Below, in pieces: positions 55,221 through 64,000 of a DNA stretch of 64,000 nt. The notes under the pieces are model-generated. The model did not search any database and was not told the DNA's origin. It saw nothing but the letters and a program-made list of their open reading frames with translations. The position numbers and the translations under genes are program-made. Source of the stretch: Brachypterus glaber (taxonomy: Eukaryota; Arthropoda; Insecta; Coleoptera; Kateretidae); the NCBI GenBank assembly GCA_958510825.1, contig OY294054.1, positions 6,557,683-6,621,682 of the forward strand, read 5' to 3'. Position 1 is the stretch's first letter, and each line of letters starts with the position of its first letter.

Positions 55221-55503
55221 TGTTTTGTTTGTTTGTTTGTTTGTTTGTTTAACCTCGTACTATTCTACTTAATTAAGCATCCCCTAAGTCCAGGACTTTT
55301 GTGGGCTAGTAGTAGAGGGAACCACCGGCTTATACTGACTTTCGAACCAGTTTCTAGGGAGTGTCCGTTTCACTTATCGCCTTCGACAAATTTCAATTAT
55401 TAATTATTAATTAACTGAAAAAGGCAAATCGGCGCCAGTGAGAATCGAACTCACGATAGTAGACTTGCTATGCATACGCGCTAGCCACTACGCTATGCCT
55501 CCC
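55221..55503 (-). mobile_element. tRNA-derived SINE, copy 2
   Basis: Minus-strand start GGGAGGCATAGCGTAGTGG at 55503, B box GAGTTCGATTCTC, same body as copies 1 and 3, tail (AAAC)n instead of (ATGTAA)n. It sits exactly between the right end of the mariner-like element and the outer foldback arm starting CTAATTATGACC. Confidence 0.9.
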
Positions 55504-55602
55504 ACTAATTATGACCAGAGGGCATGCATGGCCATCTAGCGGTAGAAATATAAACAGAGGGGTATCACTCTAGCGAACCAGTAAATACCAAAAGTTAATT
55601 AA

Positions 55603-55603
55603 T

Positions 55604-55641
<38 letters not shown>

Positions 55642-55650
55642 ATTAATTAA

Positions 55651-55710
<60 letters not shown>

Positions 55711-55724
55711 ATTAATTAACTTTT

Positions 55725-55768
<44 letters not shown>
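55603..55768. repeat. Compound (AT)n microsatellite
   Basis: Three long AT runs separated by GTAATTAATTAAC motifs. Frames of alternating Ile-Tyr are artefacts. Confidence 0.98.
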
Positions 55769-55769
<1 letters not shown>

Positions 55770-56748
55770 GGTGTATTTGAAATAGCGTCGGAAAAGAAAA
55801 CCAGATCATCTTTGTGACCCCAAAAATCGATTCAGAAAGAAAAAAATTGGAAAAAAAAATCTAAAAAAAATCTTTAGAAAACCTTAAATCCAGCCTACAG
55901 ACGACGCATCTGTAAGCTTTATCATCGCGCTTCAAATTTGCAAAATGCAAGGTTGTCAGATTTTGTCGATTCCGTATTTACTGTTTGACAAAATAACTTT
56001 TATCGTCTTTTAATCATCATAGAATTTTAAAGTACCGTAAAAAATGTTAAAATAATAACCAAAGATGTACTTGCCATATTCATAATCTTCACCTACAAAC
56101 TATTTAACAGATGTTGTTTTTAACAGATGCTGAAACTTAACGGGTTAAGTTTCACTCACACAACTTTCACTCACACTTGCAGATTTTTTAGTAGAAAAAA
56201 TACCATATCACTAGTAGTGTAAAGTTTTTGGCAACTCTAAATACATGTAATCTATTCAAAATGTGTACCTTTTATTATATTCGAAGATATTTAACTTTAA
56301 ATTTGTTGAAAATCTTTGAGTGATTCACTTTACATTTTGATCAGTATTTTATACAGCACAAATCCAAATTTCCCATTGCACGTAAAAATAGCCCCCTGAT
56401 GGGATGTAAACAACAGTTTTCTTCTTCTTCTTCTTCGATTTTTGGCTTTGTATTTTACATTTCAGCCATCGGGTTGCATGGTGGTTACAACAGTAACTAG
56501 GAGTAGTGAGAGCCAGATGTATAAGACTAACGACCAAAAATTATAGAAATTTTTAGGGAAAACAACAGTTTTGCTACAGTCAAAACAATACGAAAAAATA
56601 AATGATCTAACCTAAAAATACCAAACAAAGTGTAGCCAACTGTAGAAATATAAAAACTGGCTTTGGTTTATGAAGCTACGACTTTTTTTTAATAAATCAA
56701 ACATTAAACTTTAGTGACTATAAAAAGTATATTGTGATTGTGTTTTAA

Positions 56749-56961
56749 AAGAAAGAAATCATCAGAGAAGACGTTTCACAGCAAGAGGATAACTTCGTTG
56801 CAACAGACGGAAAGGCATGGTACAAACCAGACGGTCCATTTCGTTTAAGTGTAACCGACGAGGACTGGTTGGATAGCCCTGGCAGCTCAAACCACAGATC
56901 TGAAGTGAGAGAGAGAGAGAGCTACGACTTTTCTAATTCGATTCTCAGAAAATTAATTTGA
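56749..56961 (+). CDS. Short coding-like stretch, unknown
   Basis: 71-codon open stretch without ATG. Its centre reads EDNFVATDGKAWYKPDGPF and RLSVTDEDWLDSPGSS with balanced amino-acid content and higher GC than its surroundings, unlike the flanking AT-rich DNA. It ends after a GA-rich run (REVRERES-like) with TGA at 56959-56961. Possibly a captured exon or the start of a degraded transposase; no family recognised. Confidence 0.3.
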   Translation, partial: KKEIIREDVSQQEDNFVATDGKAWYKPDGPFRLSVTDEDWLDSPGSSNHRSEVRERESYDFSNSILRKLI

Positions 56962-57052
56962 CCAGTATTTTTTGCAATAAATCGTAGTTTCAATAATAAA
57001 TAGTTAAAAATCATTGCAGTGGTTTATGTGAGTTATTTTCCTGTAGTGATTA

Positions 57053-57187
57053 GGGCCACTTGCACCAACTTTTGGTCTGGGATTATCTCAACTAAACCGA
57101 GTTTAAGTTAGAAATGTTGCGTTCTGATTGGTAGGCCGTCAACTTAATCCAAGTTTAAAGTTAAACCATCATTGGTGCAAGTGGCCC
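57053..57187. mobile_element. 135-base MITE, PIF/Harbinger-like
   Basis: Ends GGGCCACTTGCACCAA and TTGGTGCAAGTGGCCC, flanked by TTA (57050-57052 and 57188-57190), a 3-base duplication as made by PIF/Harbinger elements. Sub-terminal inverted TTTAAGTT/AACTTAA motifs. Confidence 0.88.
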
Positions 57188-57857
57188 TTAGACAATTTTT
57201 GTTTAATATTTCAAGTTTAATACTTATCCCGACCATTCTAATGCAAAAAAAGTGTTTCAAAGTGTTGTGTACATTTTTTTACTTTATTATTTAATAAATC
57301 TTATAGTGATTCAATCGCTGTGGTTGATAATTTAAAAAAATCAGTGAAAACTTCTTGTTAAGATAAAAAACAAGGGTTGGGGAAATAGTTCGATGGCATC
57401 CAGCGGATAACTTAAATATTATTATTACCTAGGTGATAATGATATGTTTACTTCATGAAAACATGCCCCTATTTTACTACAGTAGGTAAGTTTAAAAAAA
57501 CTTTTCTCATCGAGTGAATCTGGCAACGTTGGGAAGATTTCATACATATTTGCTACAAGGTCACCATTAATTTAGAGAATTTCACAGCGTGACATTGACG
57601 TACGGCTAAAAGGTACATTTTTTTCAAAAAAATCCCATTCTGAAACTGCTGCACATATTTTTTTAATTTTCACGGAAAATGTTAGTTATACCATGAGTTA
57701 TTCGTGTATTTTTTTTCCGACGCTATTTCAAATACACGGTGTATATATATATGTAATTAATTAACTTTTGGTATTTACTGGTTCCCTAGAGTGATACCCC
57801 TCTGTTTATATTTCTACCGCTAGATGGCCATACATGCCCTCTGGTCATAATTAGTAT

Positions 57858-57965
57858 TTATGGTGGTGCACCACCCTCATTGTCGTCGTCACTGAAGAAC
57901 TCTTTGGCTAAAGACTTCTTCGAAACCTTTTGGTCATTGTCGTCGTCGGGGTACCCTAAGACATC
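57858..57965 (-). CDS. Possible terminal exon of a host gene
   Basis: On the minus strand, TTTTTCAGAATTTTCAG|GAT resembles a 3' splice site. The 108 bases after it encode 35 residues and TAA (57858-57860): DVLGYPDDDNDQKVSKKSLA, then acidic FFSDDDNEGG and a Pro-Pro end. Codon use and charge pattern are coding-like; the exon is in phase 0. A foldback arm begins immediately beyond the stop, which may have truncated the gene's 3' region. No upstream exon was identified, so a gene fragment is also possible. Confidence 0.35.
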   Translation of the reverse strand, partial: DVLGYPDDDNDQKVSKKSLAKEFFSDDDNEGGAPP

Positions 57966-58690
57966 CTGAAAATTCTGAAAAATCTACCCAAGAGTTTTTA
58001 AGTGACGTCACTAAATTATAAATATAACCGTTGCATGGCCGCCGCCAGGGTTTCCACCCCTACTAGTACCGCAGTAATTCTGGGCGGGTAGTGCCTTGCA
58101 ATAATTGAAATAAATATTTGGACTTCCGTGTGTGAAATCCACCGAGAACATTACCCCTACCCCTCAAACTCCCTTTCCATAACTTTTAGGGCATCTAAAC
58201 ATATGCACACTGATAAATATTTTTTTTAAAGTGACCATTATGGGTTGGATATATTGGGATGACAGTAGTTGGACAAGCGGGTTTTAAAATAAAAAAATAC
58301 AGATGGGTTTTAAAATCAAAAAAACCCTCCTTGAAAAAAAGTCAAAAAAAAATAAAAAAAAAAAAAATTCTCGATTTTTTTTCTTGTTTTTTTGGACCAG
58401 AGAAATGAGACCAAGGATCAGGACTGCCTAGCCAGACTTTTTAAATTAGCCAGACAATTTAAATTAGCCAGACTTTTTAAATTAGTATTTTTATTTCTAT
58501 GTGTGTGATTGAAATTTATTTTGTATGTTAATTTATTGTAGATATAAGTCTGCTGATAAATCGGTTAAAAAAAACAACATGTTATTCAAATAATATTACC
58601 ACAGAACCTTGTTATCTGAAAAGGTCAAGATCGTATGCACATATTACAAATTATAATTTATAATTAGGGAGCTGTAGAAAATAATTTTTT
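57966..58690. other. Mixed non-coding DNA
   Basis: Contains GTGACGTCACT (58,002) and a short GC-richer patch, then AT-rich sequence. A 17-18-base tandem AAATTAGCCAGACTTTTT x3 lies at about 58,428-58,485. No gene. Confidence 0.5.
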
Positions 58691-58696
58691 AAAAAA

Positions 58697-58736
58697 GTCT
58701 CTGCTGCTGGGGGTTTGAACCGCGGACCTATAGGTT
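58697..58736 (-). other. tRNA-like Pol III unit, 3' half (B box)
   Basis: Minus-strand AACCTATAGGTCCGCGGTTC followed by AAACCCCC gives a B box (GCGGTTCAAACCCC), ending CAGAGAC and then T6 (58691-58696), a Pol III terminator. Its 5' half is at 61525-61557; the two halves are separated by a LINE with a 10-base target duplication GCTAAACGAG (58737-58746, 61525-61534, plus strand). Confidence 0.65.
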
Positions 58737-58849
58737 GCTAAACGAGTTAATTAATTAATTTAAAAAGTCTTTATTAATCGTCAATAAAAAATATACATTG
58801 CAGTTTAAAAGGACAAAACATTTAAAAAATCTAAAACTATTCACACATA

Positions 58850-59850
58850 TATAAATCGGGGGAGGTTTCCCGAGGGCCCGCCGGGTCCCCGGCACCCCCG
58901 TTCGCCGATCGGAGCATCCCCGCATCCCACCGCTACATTACCAATGTTATTGGCTGCGTGCGCAACATGTAGCGATGGGACTAGCGAACACCCCGCACGG
59001 CGCCCGGGGGCGCCGAGGTCTCAGAGAGACCTCGTTCACCCTCTCCCGAGGCCTAGATCTATAAATATTTTCAGGTTGGCTGGAAGTGCGGAGCCAAAGT
59101 AGCGTCGTTGTTGCAGACGGTTCCATCCTCCCACAATGGTCAAGTCCTCGGACGTTACGTGCCGTTATCAGCCCTGACTGGGCTCCCTGACGGCGGTTTG
59201 GGTTGTTCGCAGGAAGCGACGTCACCTGGGGGACAGAGATAAATATTAATTATGGTTTCTTAAATAAGGGACTGGGGTTAAGGAAAAAATAGTGCAAAAA
59301 CCTTTTAACATAAATGATATTAATCAGACGTGAATGTAAAGTCAGCCCCGCCGAGTCCTCTAGGCCTCCGGGCACGCGACCCGATCCCCCACGCAAGCAT
59401 CGAGGATCGGTGCGCGTACCCAAAACACCGAGTTCGCGATCCACGTGGCTGCCACCGACCAACGCTGCTCTCACAGCGAGGGTCGACGCGCGCACGTAGA
59501 TCCCGATCAGGCGCGGCGGTAGCCGACCGACTTCGTGGCTGAGAGTTCAAAGCACCTGGCTGTCGAGGGCGGACGGGCCAGATAAATTGCCTGTGGTGAG
59601 GATAGGAGATTATGACGTAGGAGGCAGACTGCCGGCCGACCCTGCGGATTCGGAGACCCCGCCGGCGCTCTGCTTGGAAAAGAAAAACCAGCCTACCAGG
59701 CTCGATTTTAGAAACCGGCCTGATTGCTGCGGGAGATAAGAAAACGGGCGATTTTGGACAGTACGTGCCCGAGAAGGGATCCCATCTCGAGAGTGGGCCC
59801 TCTACCCGAGGGACGGCCGAGAAAGAAATTTTTTAGCGAATAGAAAAATA
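58850..59850 (-). other. GC-rich island within the LINE 3' region
   Basis: About 1 kb strongly richer in G+C and CpG than anything else in the window (CCCGCCGGGTCCCCGGCACC, GCGCGCACGTAGATCCCG). Frames exist on both strands but none has recognised motifs. It could be a long 3' UTR or a captured segment or a LINE promoter/5' UTR from a second copy; the enclosing target duplication shows that it arrived with the LINE or inserted later. Confidence 0.6.
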
Positions 59851-60041
59851 TTGATAGGAGAAGCCTTGACTGCGTAATTGAATATGAAAAAAATGTGTTG
59901 AATGAAAATTGTGAAATTATGGAAACCTTAAAATTAGTAAAATAAAGTAAAATAAAATAAAATAAAATGTGTCTAGTGGTCTGTTTGTCTGTAAAAATTT
60001 TATTAGGGGCGGTATTTTAAGTTGTGGTTGAAGACCCTGGG

Positions 60042-61524
60042 TTATTCGTTATAAATTGCTTGGTTTCCATAAATTAGCCGGTGTTTGTACCTAATACCAT
60101 GATGGGCACGGAGCTCAGTCATGTTTTCGGTCAAAGGGCTGTTCGAAATGTGGTATCTAAAAAATTTCTCACTCAGCTTGTCGATAAATTGGTTAATATC
60201 GGTTATTCTAGCCTTGTCTTCTAATTCAGTAATTCGAGTGTACCTTCCGGAGTTAGTGCAGTGTCGAAGGAGCTTGTTCTGCATACGGTGGAGCGGGAGG
60301 CACGCGGTGTTTGAGGCGTTGCAGAATACAGGGGCGGCGTAGGTGAGGATGGGGCGAAATACTTGTTTATACAGGAGGGTTTTATTTGGGATGGACATTT
60401 TGTTGATGAGGGGGTAAAGTTGTTTTATGGCTATGTGTGATTTGGTTATTAGGGATTTTATGTGATCGTTGAAGGTTAGACGTTTGTCCAGGCGTACACC
60501 TAAATACTTTACTGTGTTTTTCTCCTGGATTTCCACATTGTTGATTTTGACCTTGGTTTGGATCTTGTTGTTTGTAAATTTCTTGGTGAAATTTACAACT
60601 TCGGTTTTCGTGGGATTAATTTTTATTTTCCAACGAGTAAAATACTTTTCAAGTTTCCGGGCGTGCGCCTGGACATATCTACCAGCAACTTCACTGGAGA
60701 AGGAGTGTGCGTAGACACAAGTGTCATCTGCAAAAAGGCCTAGGTGGGTGTTGTGGTGTTTGGGGATGTCGGAGGTGAAAATTATAAAGATTTCGGGGGC
60801 AAGGACAGTCCCTTGGGGAAGGCCCGCGTTTATTGAGTATATGCCACTCATAACACCTTGGATGCACACACGAAACACTCTGTCCTGCAGGTAAGAATAC
60901 ATCAGTCTAATTAACCACGGTGGGAACTCGAGGAAAATGAGTTTGTAGATCACTGCGTCTGTCCACACTGTGTCGAACGCCTTTTGGACGTCGAGTGTGA
61001 GCATAACAGTGTTTCTACCTCCATTGAAGTTATTTTTTACATCATGTACGATTCTGGCTACCTGCATGACTGTCGAGTGTCCCCTGCGGAATCCAAACTG
61101 TTCATCGGGTAAAACATTGTGGTCTTCGCAAAATCGGGTTAGTTTTAGTAGAATAAATTTTTCTGTAAGCTTCCCCAAGCATGACAGAAGGGATATGGGG
61201 CGGTAGTTATTTGGGTCGGAGAGGCGCGACTTGCTCTTTTGGATCGGTATGACAACTGCACTTTTCCAGGCGGTGGGAAAATACTGAAGTCGGAAAACGG
61301 CATTAATTATGTAGGTCAATTGGACGACTGCTTTCTTAGGTAGATTTTTAATGGCCCTGTTCGATATACCGTCTTCGCCAGGTGCCTTTTTGCTACCCAG
61401 CCGACTGATCATCTCACTCACATCTCGGGGATGCACCATTATGTGGGGTAGGTCGTTTGGATCGATGTTAGTATTATTGTCCTGCCTGAACTCATTCACC
61501 ACGTTCACGACTTCCAATTGTTCC
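60042..61524 (-). pseudogene. Jockey-type reverse transcriptase (RT domain, endonuclease missing)
   Basis: Motifs in order: KKAPGEDGISNRAIKNLP, DPNNYRPISLLSCLGKL, QFGFRRGHSTVMQV, LDVQKAFDTVW, AGLPQGTVLAPEIFIIFTSD and catalytic FADD in GLFADDTCVYA, then KTEVVNFTKK and a thumb/C-terminal part to a stop at 60042. The frame is unbroken for about 490 codons. The apparent ATG at 61551-61553 and the first eight or nine codons come from the tRNA-like target sequence, so the reading start is chimeric and not native. Length is about half of a full ORF2. Confidence 0.92.
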
Positions 61525-61557
61525 GCTAAACGAGTGTTATACCGCTGCGCCACAGAC
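61525..61557 (-). other. tRNA-like Pol III unit, 5' half (A box)
   Basis: Minus-strand GTCTGTGGCGCAGCGGTAT carries the A box TGGCGCAGCGG. With the 3' half at 58697-58736 it makes about 73 bases, tRNA length, with outer ends GTCTGTG/CAGAGAC that pair at six of seven positions. Stems are imperfect, so a SINE head or tRNA pseudogene is likelier than an active tRNA gene. Confidence 0.65.
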
Positions 61558-61893
61558 CTCTCTGCGATACAAAATAATTTAGTTGAAAGCTTCGTATTAT
61601 AAAATTAATTAATATAAACCAAGGAGCCCTGAAAAGTTTAAAATTACGGAAAGCAACGACTGTCAAGCCTAATCAGACTGTTAAGCCTCGCTTGTTAGCC
61701 TAAATTATAAGACTAAATTAGTAGTAAATATTAAACATTTACTTTTGCAATTTTAAACCAAACAATTACAGATACACACATATACAAATATTCTTTAGAA
61801 GTACAAAGATTACAACAATTAGACCAAAATATCAAAGAAAGATTCCGTATTGTTTCTGTAATATCTATAAATTAAAAATATATAGTTAATATT

Positions 61894-62150
61894 GGGAGGC
61901 ATAGCGTAGTGGCTAAAAAGTCTACTATCGTGAGTTCCATTCTCACTGGCGCCGATTTGCCTTTTTCAGTTAATTAATAATTGAAATTTGGCGGAGGCGA
62001 TAAGTGAAACGGACACTCCCTAGAAACTGGTTCGAAAGTCAGTATAAGCCGGTGGTTCCCTCTACTACTAGCCCACACAAGTCCTGGACTTAGGGGATGC
62101 TTAATTAAGTAGAATAGTACGAGGTTAAACAAACATGTAATGTAATGTAA
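61894..62150 (+). mobile_element. tRNA-derived SINE, copy 3
   Basis: GGGAGGCATAGCGTAGTGGC start; a 15-base deletion removes GCGCGTATGCATAGC relative to copies 1 and 2. The B box is altered (GAGTTCCATTCTC). The tail is (TGTAA)n. The body otherwise matches. Confidence 0.9.
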
Positions 62151-62374
62151 CTTACACTAAAACTAAAAGTTTAATATATGGCACCTTCACCAAATTCTGT
62201 TGAAATATTAATTAAATAAAAATAATTTTAATAGTTTCATAATTTAATAATTATTACATTAAAAATTATTCTCAAACACATTTTGCAAAAAAAGTTCTCA
62301 AAGAAGTTTGGTACACACAGAAAAAATGTTTTCTTAAATCAAGAATATTGTGATACGTATATAACAACATTGTT

Positions 62375-62375
62375 G

Positions 62376-62400
<25 letters not shown>
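62375..62400. repeat. (AT)n microsatellite
   Basis: Thirteen AT units. Confidence 0.95.
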
Positions 62401-62407
<7 letters not shown>

Positions 62408-62565
62408 CCACGGTACAATCAAATTACATATTTGTTTTAAAAACTATTGCAAAAAAGTATAATCACAAACATAAAAATGTTTGACGCCTTTGCTTAAATA
62501 TATTTTTTAGAATAGTTGTTATATTTTAAGTGTGGTTTGTCAAGCGCGCCGAAATTATACAAAAA

Positions 62566-62925
62566 GTATAATTACACACAGAGAAATGTTTCTTAAATCA
62601 AAAATATATCACATTTTTTGTGTTATTAATATACCCAATTACAGATTTTATCTTGTTTCAAAAGTTAGCAAACAGTATACACACAGAAAAATGTTTCTTA
62701 AATCAAAAATATATCACATTTTTTGTGTTATGAATATACCTAATTACAGATTTTATCTTGTTTCAAAAGTTAGCAAACAGTATACACACAGAAAAATGTT
62801 TCTTAAATCAAAAATATTGTTATATCACATTTGTTTTTTCTGTGTTATACCTTATTTATTTTATCTTGTTTCAAAAGTTAGCAAAAAGTATACACACAGA
62901 AAAATGTTTCTTAACCCTTACCCTC
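62566..62925 (+). repeat. ~105-base tandem repeat, 3-4 copies
   Basis: ACACACAGAAAAATGTTTCT starts at about 62,573, 62,679, 62,784 and 62,890 (spacing 105-106). The unit also contains ATATATCACATTTTTTGTGT and ATTTTATCTTGTTTCAAAAG. A diverged copy is visible at 62,310-62,360. The resulting open frame (62,532-63,002) is repetitive and not a gene. Confidence 0.9.
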
Positions 62926-63804
62926 CCGAGACTAAACTAATGATAATTTTTCGATTTAATTGTGTTTTTTTGCTATACCTAAAAAGAAGAAAAAAAGAAT
63001 AAAAAATACAATTTTTTTTTTAGTTTTTGTTTTCTTTGAGTTTCAGGAGAGCTGTATTATACCGAATTAAATTTGCATATTTGTTTGCAAATAACGTAAC
63101 GACTTGCCGAAAATGTCTTTTTAAAAAGGGTTTATTTTACTTAAAGTTACAAAGTGTACCGTAATTAATACATTCACTGCCAACGGCTAGTTTTGACAGC
63201 GGAGCAATGGGTATGGGCAAGGGAAAAATAGAAAGAATTGATTAATGTTGTTAGGGGCGCCAGTTACTTTAGCTTTTACTCCTTTAGGTAAGTAACAACC
63301 TAGTGTAAATACTTAAGCTTTTCAGTTTGAGAAAATATAACCCTTAAATAAAATAAGATAATTCATTTGAGAAATTTATTATAAATAAACTTAATGAAAG
63401 CACATCAAGTAATGTATTAATATATATAAAAAAATATGTGCAATTATATTAAGATATAATTAAAGAAATCTTAATAAAAATTACTAAATTCAGAAATCAT
63501 TCGACTTAAATGTATAAAGAAAACATGAAGTTCAGCAAGCACCAAGAAATGTATGTAAACAGCAATCATTTCTTGCAGTGTTTAAAAGTCATGCTTAAAT
63601 TAGAAATCATTTAATCAAAAGTATGATATTTAATAATTAATAAATGAGATTAAATGTTTTTAAAAAAATAAGTACCTAAAAATAAACAAAAGCCAGAAGG
63701 GCATATAGTATTAAACAATACTATATCAGATCTGATAAAGTTTACAGTTATAAGAATATTGAAATAAAAGAATTTTAAATATGAAATATTGCTTTCAAAA
63801 GTTT
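62926..63804. other. AT-rich DNA, no gene recognised
   Basis: No coding signal, RNA or repeat family identified. If the exon on the right is real this is its 3' flank. Confidence 0.5.
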
Positions 63805-64000
63805 TCAGAATGAGTACTTAGCTGGTTTCTGCAAAATCCATGAGGTATGAATTCCATCGTCTCCATCTGTACAAGTCTCCCCTATGCTGATGAATTCATT
63901 TCTCAAATGAAAGGAAAAAAAAATATAGGCTGTCCCATCTACTTTGGAAAAATCATCTTCCAGGATAAAATGTATTATTGAAAATGTTGTCCGGGATAAA
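63805..64000 (-). CDS. Possible 3' exon of a host gene, running off the window
   Basis: The minus-strand frame is open from base 64000 (no ATG needed) to TGA at 63805-63807, about 64 codons. It reads ILEDDFSKVDGTAYIFFSFH, LRNEFISIGETCTDGDDGI and HTSWILQKPAKYSF. Balanced composition in very AT-rich DNA suggests real coding. A possible 3' splice site (CTGGAAG|ATG) lies at about 63,957. Family not recognised. Confidence 0.4.
   Translation of the reverse strand, partial: LSRTTFSIIHFILEDDFSKVDGTAYIFFSFHLRNEFISIGETCTDGDDGIHTSWILQKPAKYSF

Larger units (their letters stand above)
55768..57742. mobile_element. Inner inverted-repeat element in the AT tract
   Basis: Ends GGTGTATTTGAAATAGCGTC (left) and GACGCTATTTCAAATACACC-like complement (right), each beside TATATA. 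Interior contains a Harbinger-like MITE and a short coding-like stretch. No transposase recognised. Confidence 0.7.
55505..57852. mobile_element. Foldback element with ~100-base arms and (AT)n junctions
   Basis: Arms: AATTATGACCAGAGGGCATG at 55507 onward through GGTATCACTCTAGCGAACC to TTAATTAATTACATATAT, and the complement at 57,752-57,852. Alternating AT tracts at 55,607-55,768 include two further TGTAATTAATTAAC cores. A second inverted-repeat element is inserted in the AT tract. Confidence 0.8.
58747..61524 (-). mobile_element. Jockey-like LINE, 5'-truncated, with 10-base target duplication
   Basis: Bounded by the direct repeat GCTAAACGAG on both sides. The minus strand carries an RT-only ORF2 remnant, then a 1.3-kb 3' region and a TTAATTAATTAA-type tail with AATAAA signals nearby. 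The endonuclease and ORF1 are absent, as after 5' truncation. Confidence 0.85.

Noticed and set aside
55603..55809. Ile-Tyr repeat protein
   Set aside because: Direct translation of the (AT)n microsatellite.
58947..59550. Arg-rich frames on both strands
   Set aside because: High GC content opens all frames; overlapping sense and antisense readings and no motif.
62532..63002. 156-codon repetitive frame
   Set aside because: Arises from the 105-base tandem repeat, whose period is close to a multiple of three.

Overview
The window reads as a stretch of an arthropod, most probably insect, nuclear genome made almost entirely of mobile elements. The grounds are: AT-rich DNA; degenerate copies of insect-type elements (Polinton/Maverick, Ty3/gypsy of the 17.6/297 kind with a tRNA-Ser primer site, BEL/Pao, CR1-like and Jockey-like LINEs, Tc1/mariner, hAT and Harbinger-like MITEs); a 55-bp GT-AG intron; and tRNA-derived SINEs. 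No bacterial gene organisation, rRNA, CRISPR array or intact ordinary host gene is visible. Two short minus-strand exon-like readings (57.9 kb and 63.8-64.0 kb) are the only hints of host coding sequence. The species cannot be named from sequence alone.

Region 1 (1 to about 10.5 kb) is the morphogenesis end of a Polinton/Maverick (adintovirus-like) element. A packaging ATPase runs left off the window edge. Divergently transcribed from it are a PLA2-domain protein (interrupted by a small intron), an adenain-like protease, the minor capsid protein, a small ORF, the major capsid protein, a conserved protein of unknown role, a DUF8207-like protein, a coiled-coil fibre, an integrase with chromodomain-like tail, and two or three unknown proteins. 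The capsid and integrase genes each carry one premature stop, the fibre is frameshifted, and a SINE splits the DUF8207-like gene, so this copy is defective. No DNA polymerase B is in the window.

Region 2 (10.7-21.2 kb) holds short tandem and low-complexity repeats, then a minus-strand Ty3/gypsy element (LTR, PBS, gag, protease, RT, RNase H, a TARG1-like macro domain, integrase). A 3.7-kb CR1-like LINE has been inserted just upstream of its integrase. A 200-base assembly gap follows at 21,324.

Region 3 (22-42 kb) is non-coding: microsatellites, foldback and terminal-inverted-repeat elements nested in or overlapping one another, a 1.78-kb direct duplication, a LINE fragment and several MITEs. 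The order of insertion can be partly read from target-site duplications.

Region 4 (42.9-55.2 kb) is one mariner-like element with a broken transposase. It has been enlarged to 12.3 kb by a nested BEL/Pao retrotransposon (complete LTRs, 5-bp target duplication), a hAT MITE (8-bp duplication) and about 1.5 kb of unassigned DNA.

Region 5 (55.2-64 kb) holds a second SINE copy, a foldback element with a second inverted-repeat element inside it, a 5'-truncated Jockey-like LINE that split a tRNA-like Pol III unit (10-bp target duplication), a GC-rich island, a third SINE copy and a 105-bp tandem repeat.
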